Origin: Elysia crispata
Lineage: Eukaryota; Mollusca; Gastropoda; Plakobranchidae
Length of the DNA: 64,000 nt
NCBI GenBank assembly: GCA_033675545.1
Contig: JAWDGP010000276.1
Coordinates: 121,001 to 185,000, forward strand
Reading direction: 5' to 3'
The position numbers and the translations under genes are program-made. Below are positions 12,094-25,086 of the stretch, piece by piece (the stretch's first letter is position 1; each line of letters opens with the position of its first letter). The notes under the pieces are model-generated. The model did no database searches and was not told the DNA's origin. It saw only the letters and a list, made by a program, of their open reading frames with translations.

Positions 12094-15000
12094 ATGACTC
12101 GTTTTGCTAAACGTGGCTTTGACAATCGAAAGCTCAATGAAGCAACTCCATGGTCTGAAATGAAAAACACCAAAAATGGGATAAAAAAGAGTAAGTTTAT
12201 CTATTTAATTCAGTTTGCATGGATGTAGTGTCTTCATAATTCTAATTGAAGCTAAATAAACAATGCAAAATATCACACTGCCATAAGAAAATACAACTGC
12301 CCACAAAGTTATAAGCGTTTATGGTAAATCACCTGTATCGTCAGAAGATGGCTCAGCTGACACAATTTGACAGCTTTACTCTTTGATTTAGTTGCTTCAA
12401 AGCCAGGTCTAAATTCTCTAACTTGTCGTGAAGAGTTGTTACCAAACATGTTCTCCCTAATCTTTTGCACTCTTGGACTACATTATATACAGATTGGTAT
12501 TAGTCTCTACTTTTTCCTTAACAACATAAGTTTTATGAACTGAAAGATCTGTTCCTTTGTGGGCAATATTCTTAAATTAAAGATGAATTAAAAATGAACA
12601 TGAGTCTTTTTTTTTAGTCCAGCAATTTAAGGAACAAAGGAGAGAGGAGCGGCGATTGAAGAGGCAGGCAGATAGAGAAGCATCCAAGGTACCAATACGT
12701 TTGAGTAAAAAATATATTAATATAACGAAACAATTTCTTTCAATTTCTTTTTTAAATTACATGCAATTCATCATTTGAGCTTAAATGAGACTTTTTGCAG
12801 AAGAGAAATTTTTGGGCAAAGGCAATTTTCCTAATGAAAGTAATGAAAGCTTAAGATTTCCACTTTTTATGCTGCTTTAATTTCTAACTTTTATATTGTT
12901 CGAGAAAGAAAAGCATTTTAAATAGCGGGGATTTCAAGCCTTTTTTGAGGAAAATGGCATTTTCCCAAATAGTAGTCTGCCACAAAACGTCTCATTTTGC
13001 GTGTGTGAAGGAAAAAAAAAACATGTTTAATCTAATCTGAAATCTTCTCATTGGATTATATGCTGTCTTGCAATTATGCATCGTTATTAAAAAATAGATA
13101 ACCTGCATTTTGATAAAACTATTTCATATAAGTATGTTTGAGTGAACAGGTAGAGCTTTAAGATCATATTTTTTTTAAAAAAACTTCATAGGTTTTTGCT
13201 TGTCATGTGTTAACAGGAATTTTGTTTTGCTCTAAGTTTCTGCAGAGTAAATAAATATCCTGTCACCTATCAATTTTCATCTTTCTTTAGGGATGTTAAA
13301 AATTAAGCATCAGTGGCTGTTAATGCATTTTTAGATGCAGAGGCCAACATAAACAGGCCCATCGGATACTGACTCACACCTCACTTAATGGGCATATAAT
13401 AACTTAGAAGGTCTTGTTAGTCTGTGACACTGATATGCTTTTTATAAAAACTTCTTCTCTGTGAACTGAAAAAAGGGAGTCAGTGGTTATATTGGAACTT
13501 TTGTGAAGCATTTAATTTAACTAATGATTTGGATTTATGATAAAATAGTCAAATAATTGACTACATGCATTGAACACTAACAATCATTTATGAGATTTCT
13601 ACTTGATTGATTTTTGAAATATGTACAAACTTTGATTTTATGACTTTATATCAATAGTTGCGACATTCAATTTGAAGAAAAATTAAGGATCTTGTCTTGG
13701 TCTACTTTGTACTATTTGATGTTACAAGTATGACATTTGTAATAACTGTTTCAAGAAGTTGTGGTCTTGCATATCTGTAAAAATGTACCACTGTTTTGAT
13801 ATTTGCAGAACATGCATGGCAAGCGCCATCACCAAATATGGTCACTGACGCAGAAATAAATTTTGATTAGATGAATATTGAATGTGCTGTTGGATATATA
13901 TGGAAGTTTTATAGTGTTTCATTGCTTTTCATTTGAAACTTGAATCCTCTTTCTGATATGAGGCATCACATACATTTAAATCAAAAACAAATTGTCATAT
14001 TACCCATATGGGAATTGGTTTTAATGTACCCTTTCTTTATCAAAAATCTTCCTCAAAATAAAAAGAAATGGTTTGGCTCACACTAATGTCTTGTGCAGCA
14101 GATTCTAAGTTTAACATTTTTTTCTTCGCCTTTAAGTTAAGGCTCATTAATCAATATGACTGTTACTATGCCACACATTTCATTCTTCTAATCCTACCAA
14201 CTTTTGACGGCATTATTTAATTTTATAACCTTATTACACTCTGTAGCTTGTTTTGAAACTTTGCTGAGAGATAGAGATGAAACTGGGCTATTTGGAAATA
14301 TGTTAAAAAATGTAAAGATAAAAGGATCTACTGTGATGCCTTTTAATGCAGCATATCTTTATAAACCTTTCCCTTTCAGGTCTGCTATAACTGCAGGGTT
14401 TATGGGCATATGGTCTCGGATTGTCCTTTTTTGTCTGAAGCTAACCAGCAAGGCTCCTGTTTCAAATGTGGTTCAACAGAACACTCAGCATCTTCATGTT
14501 CAGCTAAAATTCCAAAAGGTCTGATTAGAGATGTGAAATTATGCAGCTATATAAGGGTCTGTAGGGGAAATTGAAAGTTATACAGTGCACACCACATATA
14601 TTTACATTGCTGCTATCGACTTTTTTCTTATTTCGAAATGCTTTCTCAAGTCCACATTTTTCCCCTATTTGCTCTCTATAATTAAAGTTCTCTCTATTGA
14701 CACTCTCTCTTCTTTTCTCTTACATCAACATCGATAGCACCAAGGTAACCGTGCAACAGAAGCACCCTGACAAAAAAAAAAACCGATCTCATTCACGTCT
14801 TTGTCTCTCTCGAAATACCTCATGCTGGTGTGTTACATCGCAAAGTGAGTGACAATCCCTTTGGTACTAGTATCTTTGTTGCTATGACTGGAGGTGTGGT
14901 GGGATGATATGGGTTGGGAAGGGGGGTGGTGGTGAATGGTGGTGCAACCACTGGGCCTGTAGAGTACAGTGTAACACATTCAATGATTCACAGGGAGTGA

Positions 15001-18000
15001 AGGGCTTAGCCTGCTGTGCTGAATGATAAGTGTGTTGGGGCCTTGAAAAGTTGAACTCCAAGCAAGAGAGTGATGCAAAGTCAGTCTGCCAAGACTAGGC
15101 TAGCACTGGTCAGGCCTGCTGTACAACAATTGCCTGTACAGAATCTACAGGTTGAATCTAGATCTAGGGGAGGAAGGGAGGGAGAGTGTTCATGTGCAAA
15201 AAGAAAGCCATGTGTAACAAAGGGAGTTACCAAAAGTTTACAAGCTACTAACAGTAGCAGTAGCTTCCCCTTAGGTATAAAACCCTGTGTTTAAAGTACA
15301 TGTATATGGAGTGTAATTTAAAAAAAAAGGGTATCTAAATTATAAGAGAAATCTTTATATCTACTTTTGCTTATAATGACATAAAAATTTTGGATCCGTA
15401 TCTGTTGATATATCAGGGATGCACTGTATCCCATGATCTTCAATTGGATCTGCCATTTGCAAAATGTAAACAAAAGGCTCTGATTTCCCTAATTTTTTTT
15501 AAATGAAGTATCATGCGTGTTCAATTTGTTTTTTGATATTTTTCATCGTTCTTTAAGCATGTAATATTCTTGTCCAAAATATCCTATGTAAAAAGCTTAC
15601 AAACTTTGACTTGCAAACTGATGAAGGACTAGAAAATTGAGCTTGACTGAGTCCTCAGTTTGGTTCTTATTCGATAAAATAATATATATAATAATAGAAA
15701 GGATTCCTTTATCTGCTTCTTCCCCTGTTACTCTCTCTTCACTTTAGATATTCTTTGCTTTATCTTCTCTTTTCCGCTAATCTTCTTTTATGCCCCTACT
15801 CCTCCTAATCTTGCTTATCTCTTTTTCTGGCTCAGAACCTTTTCTGTCTTCTTTCTTATGATAAGTTCATAAGTTCATTCTTAGGTCAAAGTTCAAATAG
15901 AATGGAACATCACTTGAGATCTTTGGTTAGTTTCTTTTTCCCTATTTGTCCTAAAAATCTTATTCTGAGACAGAGATTTTCTATTAAGCCAAATCTAGAC
16001 CTGGTTCGGTGGAGTTTAAATGAAATGCAAAATAGTCCAGTGCAGTTAGAGATCAAACTTAAACGTCCTAGATGTCATGATAACACTGAAATCATTGAAT
16101 TATCTGACATTCCTAGCAACAATTGACGTGATGATCTCTTTTTTAATTACTATTTCTATGCTTATCATTTTAAAAAATAGTTTTTTGGTTTACACTCCTG
16201 TGTCATGCTGACTGACTGAACAAGAGTTAACCGAAATGAGTTTTGTCATTGTCAGCTCTCTTGCCTTGCCTAAATTTGTTAATAATCAGCTTATTAGAAG
16301 TGTAAGCAATAGGTGGACCTAGAAAGGGATAATAATAGTAACCAAAAACTGATGCCTATGCATTGTACTGGGCAAAAGGGTGGAGTGGGGTGGGGTGATG
16401 AGAAGAGTGTAGCTTGAACAAGCTGAACAAGTGATAGAAAATGTCTGTTGTCTACTCGGATAAAGTTATAGGACAGCCAGTGTCAGGTGTATAATGGAAA
16501 TTTAAGGTTATTAAATCTGCAAATGGCACAAAAGAAATATTTTAAAAAAGCTATTGTCTGCTTAATTTCTTATGAACAAATTCATGATTTATACTTATAA
16601 GCAGATTTTTTGATAAGTGAATGTTGTAACTGCATACTAGTTTTCAAAAAAGTCGAGACAATTCGGAAACTAAAAGAGAATTGGCAGATGAAAGCAGATA
16701 AATCAGACAAATTTATGATTTTCAAGGAATCCATGTAGGACCAAACGATGGTCTTTTATACATGGCCAAGTTTAATAGAAACATAAAGTTACTAATGAAC
16801 AATTTCAAGTTATGAACCGGCAAGGGAATGATAGTATAGTGTAGCCAACTTATTTTGAAGTCTTTGGCATAAAAAAAGGCTCCAAATTTCATGTGTCAAG
16901 AGGGAAGGAACTATGAGATTAACTTTAATTTTTTTAATTAAATGGTTTGATGGGCTCCAAAAAATGAGGTCTTGAAAAAGACAAGATTAACTCAAGTCAA
17001 TACTTTTGTAAAGTTTAGTTAATTTTGGCTCATGTCAGGCACCATAGAGGAGAGACTTGAAAAGACATACCTTGGCCTCTCACATACTCAATTATTAGTA
17101 GTAGTGCTTTATATAAGCTCTTTTTTATCCTACCCTTACCAGACACAAATTATAAAAATTTTATTATCCAGTAAACTTTGCATATAACGAAATACTCAGG
17201 TCTCTCAGTATTTCTTCGTTTAACCCGAGGTCTCGTTGGATAAAAAGTAACTTTTAAAATGAAAAAAAAAATATAGATTTATATTTATTATAGATATATT
17301 TTCAAGGGAAAGAACCTACCCAACACTCAACTTTTAATCAGTTACCCCCCTTTATTCCTCAACAAATGGACGGACCTGGCTAAGTGTTGAGGAAGTGAAG
17401 TTTGGTTTCGCATTTTGTTTAATTGATGTATTTCTTCTTTAAAAGACATTCATTTTTTAAACAACACTGACTCCTCTTACCCCCTTTTTTCTCCCTTTCC
17501 ACACCCCCCCCCCCCCCACCCCCCCTCCTTTCTCTCTCTCTCTCATGTAATCAGAACTAAATGTATTGATCTTGCGTAAGCATGCCCCCTTTCTCTCTCT
17601 GAACCTTCCAAATCCTAGATCTAGTCTCATAACTGCTGCACACCATATAACACCCCTTTCCCTTACATTCACTGTCGCTCTATCCTGCGGAGAGCATCCC
17701 CCTCCCCCCTCTCTCTATTTTCTTTTTTCCTGTTGTTATGTCTTGCGCCTAGCACTAGGTCTGAAGTGGCGAGGTGCTTTGTTTTCTCCATTTCCCTGTC
17801 GCACTGGCCCTTCCCTTCTCCTTGATACACCCGTCTGCATGCATACACACACATCTTCAATCGCACATGCCCATGGATCTAATTTTTATTGCTGCCCAGA
17901 CAAAGAGCCCAACCGACATTTAGTGTAACATTTAAAGCTTTAAAGCATTTTCGTTCTTTAATAGGGACCAATACGGCCTTGCTTCATCACGCTTAACCCG

Positions 18001-21000
18001 AGGGTGGCAAATTTGACACTCGTTGGTTAATTTATTTAGGCAAAGAGGAAAAAAATGGGACTTCCTCAATCCCTCATTGAGCCCGAGATCTCGTTGGGTC
18101 TGAGCTCGTTGAATTCAAGGTTCACTGTATTACTTGATAATCTTCAGTGGATGGGCTTAGTTTGTTTTTCTTCTTCATTCAAATGTCTTGACTACTATCA
18201 AGTGTAAAAAATTACATGAAGTGTACCAGCCTATATTATTACTTAAGTTATTTATTATTTTTTAGGCCTATAGACTTTTTGGAAATGGAATCAAGTTTTT
18301 ATGTAGTTATTCTTAATGATAGTAATCATTCATTTGCATAGATCTTAAAATCCACTAATCCAGTTTGCCGTCATCTTTGACATTTTACCCCATTGCTACA
18401 TGCAATGAATATAGCAAAATAAAAATCTGCAGCATAAGTATGTCAGTACATAATCTTGAAAAAACTTTCGATTTAAAAAAACAAAGGTAAATATTTAAGA
18501 CTTTAAAAAATGAGTTTGTATAGCCATCACAGTAACCATCTGCAGAAAAAAGACAATTAAAGTGGCATAGTAAAAAAAGTCAAACACCATTACATACAGG
18601 CAGTTAAAGAAAATAGATCATGTATGCAATGATACCGGCTATAGCCAGCTTGGGAACAAATTGAGGCTAGCCAGAGGACCTTGCTGCACATGCGTTATTT
18701 ATTGTTTTTTATGAATTTAATTAATTCAATGAAAAAAGCTGTAAGAATTGTGTTTGTATGATTATGATCAGTTTCCACTCTGCCAGCATATCAGGCAGTA
18801 ATACTAATGGCTGAAAAAGTACCATGTGCAGAAAAAAAACTTTGTGAATAAAAAATGACGCCATGTGTTGGCCAGCAAAGATTCTAGTGGAAGTGTAATC
18901 TTTTCAATGTATAAAGGTACACACCTAAATGATGAAAAGCATTTAAAAGGGCCCAATAATATCAGAATTATACAAAATTAGTTTCATCAAACTACATGTA
19001 TTCTTGTTAAGAGACTGCAGTACACAGGGACATCAAATTATTGGATTGGTGTACTGCAGTGCTGGTGTCTACCTGATAAAATGATATATTTCTACACATT
19101 TAGATCGGTTGGTGGCAAACCCCGATCTGAGGGCCTAAAGTTAAATCTAGGGGCCCTGCACTAAATGCAGGCGACAGCTCTTAATTTGCATCAAGTAGCA
19201 ATTGAAAAAACCCATCCATAATACTCTCCAGCAGACTTATAGACACTCACACACACAGACATACCCACTTGCCGTGTGTCCACAGTCTATAGTATCACAT
19301 GCATCCTGTGACCAGTGCAGTGTGCATAGTTTGGCTCTATAGGCCTAAAGCAAACCTCACATTGATTGCCCTCTAGGGCTGTGAGGAGTGTCTCTTTTCT
19401 TCTGTTGATCATTTGCTATCTTTTCATTACTACATTCTACTCCCCATCTCCTCTGTCCCCCTAAATTTCCCTTGCACAATGTAACCCCTGCCACCAGAGA
19501 GTCGTCCTAACTGCTGAGTGATGTGTCCATCACAAACAATATTGACACCTACTTGTCGGCATGCCAAGCATAGAATCAGTTCAAAGTCGACGGTTCGCAT
19601 TGCCGGAAGACATGGCACAGTATCGTGTCCGTGCATGTACCAGATGTATCTCAGTGTTGCTGGGTACAGCGGATAGGGTACCATGCTATGCCAATAGCCC
19701 CAGCACTAATGTGCAGTGCACGCTTTTTTTTATCTTATTTGCAGTGATTAACCTGACCAGTTCGAGCCAGGCCTTCTTTTGTTCTATCTAATACTTTTGC
19801 TTCTTCTGTGTTGCCTCTGTCAGTCTTGTAACCTATTTGTACTTAAGTGAAATCATGCATGTTTTCTTTGCTTCTAAAGTTAAAAATTAAAATTTAAATC
19901 AAATTATTCACGCTTTACAACTAAAATTACAGCACACTTACAAAATTCATATCAAGTCAAGGCCTAGATGTAATTTCAATCGAAGCTTCAAGGGAGAAGA
20001 TCTTGTTTCTGAATCGGACAAGTTTGGATAGTATTTTAATTACATAATTGTTTTCTTTATATTTTAAATGAGCACTAGTAGACCTATACCTATCACAAGG
20101 AACAAAAAGTTTGCTCTAGACATTATTTGTTAAGTAATATTAAATAATGTGTGTGGAGAATCACAATTCTTTATTATTATTACCTATTTTTTGCCATGCT
20201 GTCAATGTAATTAAAATATTCCCTAATGTTCACTATATATAATTCATTTAAATTAATATATTGAGTGATAAACTGACATATTGTAGTTTAGCCAGTTTAA
20301 TTTTAGAACATGGTGCGAACCCTTCAAATAAAAGACATTGGTGAAGTTGGAAAACATTATTGAGGGTTGCTTATTATCATGGATCGTGAAAGAACTGAAG
20401 ATGGAAAACAATAAAAAAAAAATAATCCAAAAAAATAACAGTCTTCAATCATTTCCAGCCTAAAATTATTTTAAACTTATCTTTTAGGCCAAACTCCAGC
20501 ATGTACCTATGTAGATAGAAATGAATTTTTTTTTTAGGAATCAAGGAGACACAAAAGATTATGGGAAAAGTTGATCTAAAAGCTAAAAAAAAGAGAATTT
20601 GATATGGCATGTTTTTCTATGGCTTAGCATTTTAGAACTCTTTTACACTTGGTTGGAGTGAGCAAAATCGTTTAAACTACCTTTTCCAAAAACACAATGC
20701 TGGTTCTAGCTTCTGTTACGATTTGAACCTACGTGCAACACCCTAACCAACCACTATTCCTTTACTCGAGGGGTCTGAGAAAGGTAATAGGAATGTGCTG
20801 TGGGATTCTCTGACTATTATAAGAAATCAAGCTTCAGGAAGTCGCAGTGGAAACCTCATAATTGGAATTGTATGGGAATGGATTAAATCTTCGAATTACA
20901 AAAATGGGTATAAAAGAGTCTAAGACTCATTGAGTGAGTGTGTACTGAGCCTGCAACGAGCAACCCTCCCCTTCCCCCGTCTCACGTTCCTATCAGTATC

Positions 21001-24000
21001 AGTGCAGATTTGCTACTGACAATTAATTGGTACTGTTAGTGCATCTGCTCCCTTCTAGATTTTTAGCGCACTGATCAGCCTTGCTTGGGTAGTGATTTTC
21101 ATTGCTTGCTGATTGAGAGATGCATGGAGCACTTTTGTGATGCCTTATGAGGTGGTATCGACTTCGAATTAAGAGAATCAAATCAGAAATACTTCGAAAT
21201 AAGAGTCCAATTCTAACAAAGCCAAAAAGAAAAAAAAAAAATCTATCATCTTGCAAAATTCGGTTTATGAGAAATTCGAATAATCAGACTTCAATTTTTC
21301 AGGTTTCCTCTGTATTTAATATCATCCATTTCCAAGACAGTCATCTCAGGCCTTTTGGTTATCAAACTTGAGCCCCCCCATGGGCATGATATTTACCAAA
21401 GAGGTAGAGCTTGGAGTTGCAAAGAAGGTCCCTGAAGATATGAGGGCGGGCACTCTAACTCTTCAGCCTCTAGCAATTGCTGTTGGAAGCATTAGCATTG
21501 TTTAAACCTAGTGATTATAATTGATACTCAAACAGTAATCCTTAGTGTAACATTTGTCACTTATTTTAGTATTTTCAAACTGAGGGCACTTCTTTCATAA
21601 TACCGTACTCAAAGAAACATTCAAAACATTTTAACAGGACCCAATGGCAGCGAGGCAGACTGATGTTGCTTAACCTCAGTGGCTAGCTACATAGAGAAAG
21701 GGTGCGATCACTGTTTAAGTCTGATCAAAGCTGGGCTTTAAGATGTAAATGATTGTCTATGTCACTTCTATCTGTTAAAATGTCATCCAGGATTTATGCC
21801 TGCATTAGTATCTTCCCACAAATGCGATGTCTCATGATTACCACAGTTTGAGCAATTTTTTCTCATTTGCGAAATTTTTTTATAACTACTCCTCAGGTTC
21901 ATTTCCTTTCGCTCAGTGCTTCATCTGTGGGGAGAAAGGTCACATCTCAAAACAGTGCCCAGATAATCCACGTGGATTGTATCCTCGAGGTAAAAATGAT
22001 GTATTTAAACTCTTTAATACATGTATTTCCTAACCGGCTTCAGGTAGTCACCTAGTGTTTTAAAACCAATTCCACTTTGTTTGGAATGAATTTCTAACAA
22101 CTGACTCGCGGAATATCTGCGACAAATTCCCTTTCTATTTTTCAATACATCAAGGCGACAAACTACTTGAGGTTACCTGTTTCTCCATCCGGCAAAAACC
22201 AATTAACAAAACTCATGCGGTCAAACTTCGGTCATGACTTGCGCTGCTGGCCCAAAAACTTACCTGCGCTGGCCTTTGATTTTGAATGAATTTCTTTCAC
22301 ATTTAACCATAAATAAAAGCCTCAAAATATTAATTTGAGGAAATGAAGTTCAAAAGAAAAAGCTATAATTGAAAAGTTGAGATTTTAAAGTTTGCAATGA
22401 TACCAATCATGTTCAAATAAGTCTCTGAATCTAATTACACTTAAAAGTAATAGTCTTACGTTGAAAGGCTATTTGTATAAAATTTTCTGAAAATTTTTAG
22501 CTGTTTTTAAATGAGTATAACTCGCACCGTAATGGTGGCAGAAAACTCTGTATACGGTATAGAGAGAGCAGTATTTTAAGAAACGGATGCCATAAAAATT
22601 ACTCATGCCTAAACAGGGGCTCTTCGGCTGCGGGACTTAGTTATAGTCCCTCTGGTAATGTAGAGAGCTGACAGCTACAGGGAAAGAGAGGGGTGACTGG
22701 ACTGGAATGTTTCTTGTTTCTTGATAACAGGCGTGTTCATGGTGCAGGATTGCTTGATATTGGCAATTTATATCACCCATAAGTTACAGGGATTGTTTTC
22801 TAACAATATCAAGTTAGATGGTCAGGACTAAAAACAGGATGAATAGTTTGTCTTTGTGCTATACCATTCCACTATACTTGCTCTTTAATTTTGAACAGGA
22901 TTTTTATCACTGTATTCACATATTTATAACGTGGAGTCACGAAGTATAGTGTAATCATTTTTTTCCCCTCTTTTTTGGCTGAGGCTACCTTTTAAGTTCT
23001 GGCACAGTTTTTAAGGCAGGTGATGATATTTTCTTACTTTCTCTCCGAATACAGAAGTCCTTTTCTCTATTTTGCTATATTCGAACCAACATTTCCCCAC
23101 CTTGTTATCCATGAAATGCCAATCCAAGGTTGATTTTTTTCATGAAATCTGGGCAATGTATGTATCTCGATAATTCGATGCTTAGGGGTGATGCTGTGTA
23201 GAAATGTCTGTTTGTAAGTTGTCATGTACCACTTCATTTCCAGTTTTGCCTTATCTATCTTATCTTGTCTGGCAGAGTTGTATACATGTATAAGGACATT
23301 TCTGATGTGTTCATTCAATTTGTTGTCTTCACATTCTATCCTCAACACATGGGCTATTTTTATCTTGTGTATTTTTCCAACAATGTAGATTTATTTCTTT
23401 TGTCAGTTCTTTGTATAGAAGAAAAAAATTAGTTCTGTTTTGGGGGTTATAGAATACATGCTTTTAAAACAATATTAAAAGCTTAATCGTAAAGAAACTA
23501 ACATGAACATGATGAAACTAATAATATTCGATGATTCATAGACTAATGATATTGGTAAAAATTAAAACGGTATGGTTATGATATCTGCCAATGGTGTGTT
23601 AGGGCGGACTTCAAGCATGTTAACTTTTTTCGTGTTTGCTTTGCAGGCATATTTTTTGTTACAATTCTTACTCAAAGGTTTGCTTTTGGTTTTAAAAAAA
23701 TACAAGCATTAAAATTGTAGGTGCGATTAACTAGTTATGACCTATTAAAATGTAATCTACCACAAGTTTAAATGTTTGCATACCTTTTTAAAAATAGCTT
23801 TAGACACTTTAATTAAGATGCATTTCACATAAAAAAGAATCTGAATAAAGGTGAAAACTTTAAGAAAACCGTGAAGCACAAATATCCAACAAAAACCGAT
23901 AAGATCATGACTAAAATGGGTTTTGGGTATAGCCAAATTTGAAGTCTTATTCTGCTCTCAGTTATCTATCCCTGCTCTGATGGTTGGCGAGGTCATCAAT

Positions 24001-25005
24001 GGCCCTCGGACAGTTTTATTGTTAGTTATAGTCCCAAGGGGATGCGCATGGTCAGCCCAGGCAGATCAAAGAGAAACTAAAAGATTCAGAATTCTTTGGA
24101 TTTTGGTTGCCGTGCCATATTTTTTATAAATGCCATTTTTAATATTGTCAATGCTTTCATTTTTCCACTCATCTCTAGAAATCTACAAGCCTGTTGGATA
24201 CCTCTGCAAATTTTCTGAAAAGAAGCGTCATTAAAAACTGCCTTTTGCACAAGAGAAATTTGCAGAAGAAAAATTAGGTTACAATCCCTTGATGTATTCT
24301 GTGTGCGGCAGCAAAACTGAAAAAAAAAATCTTTGTGAATGCTAATTAGTTTTATAATATGGCTAGTGTAATGATTTCCCCACAGGCTTTGGATGGAAAA
24401 ATCCTGGAACTTGGTTGTATCTACTTGGATCATAATCGTTTTTTGGCTTAGATCTAAAAATTTAGGCGAAACAGCAATAATCATGCTAAGTAAAGAACAA
24501 ATTGGAGTTAACACATGCCAGGCAAATCTATGTTATGAAATGGATACTTAATGTAACCATATGGCTGTTTCCTTTCCCCATGAATGTAGAAATTTTACAA
24601 GGTTTTTAGGTGAACAAGTAAGAAAGAGGCGAGTTTAGTATGGTTTTAAACAACTGCATTTGAGAGGGAGCTTGAAAAAAAATTTTTTTTTAAGCCTTCA
24701 TCATGAATTTTTTTTTTGTGTGTGTGGTGTTATATTGAACACCACACACACAATTTTTTATTTTATAATACATGTAGTAGAAATGCATGATGGTTTTCTC
24801 AAAATACTTGTCTCCTAGAATGCATTACAACCATGACTGTCCCACTGGACAAACCTTGTTAGTTTGGTCTGGTAAGCCTTTTCCTGTTTCTCATCTGTTA
24901 TCTCATGTGTCATAAACCATCCGTACTCTTTTGCTGAAGAGATATGACTGATATTTATCCCATGGAACCCCCCTTCCCCTCCCTCTCTCTCACTCTCTCT
25001 CTCTT

Positions 25006-25086
<81 letters not shown>

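Larger units (their letters stand above)
14519..21896 (+). other. ZCCHC9 intron 3
   Basis: 7.4 kb intron between knuckle 2 and knuckle 3. It hosts three short TIR elements (14583-15426, 17169-18127, 20845-21312), a 12 bp perfect inverted repeat at 19014-19060 and a GC-richer unassigned segment at about 19100-19720. Confidence 0.6.

Noticed and set aside
17566..17928. 120-codon plus-strand open frame
   Set aside because: Inside a pyrimidine-rich TIR element; low-complexity translation.
24086..24514. 142-codon open frame on the minus strand, the longest in the window
   Set aside because: No recognisable domain, no splice context, AT-driven composition, and it lies in a ZCCHC9 intron.
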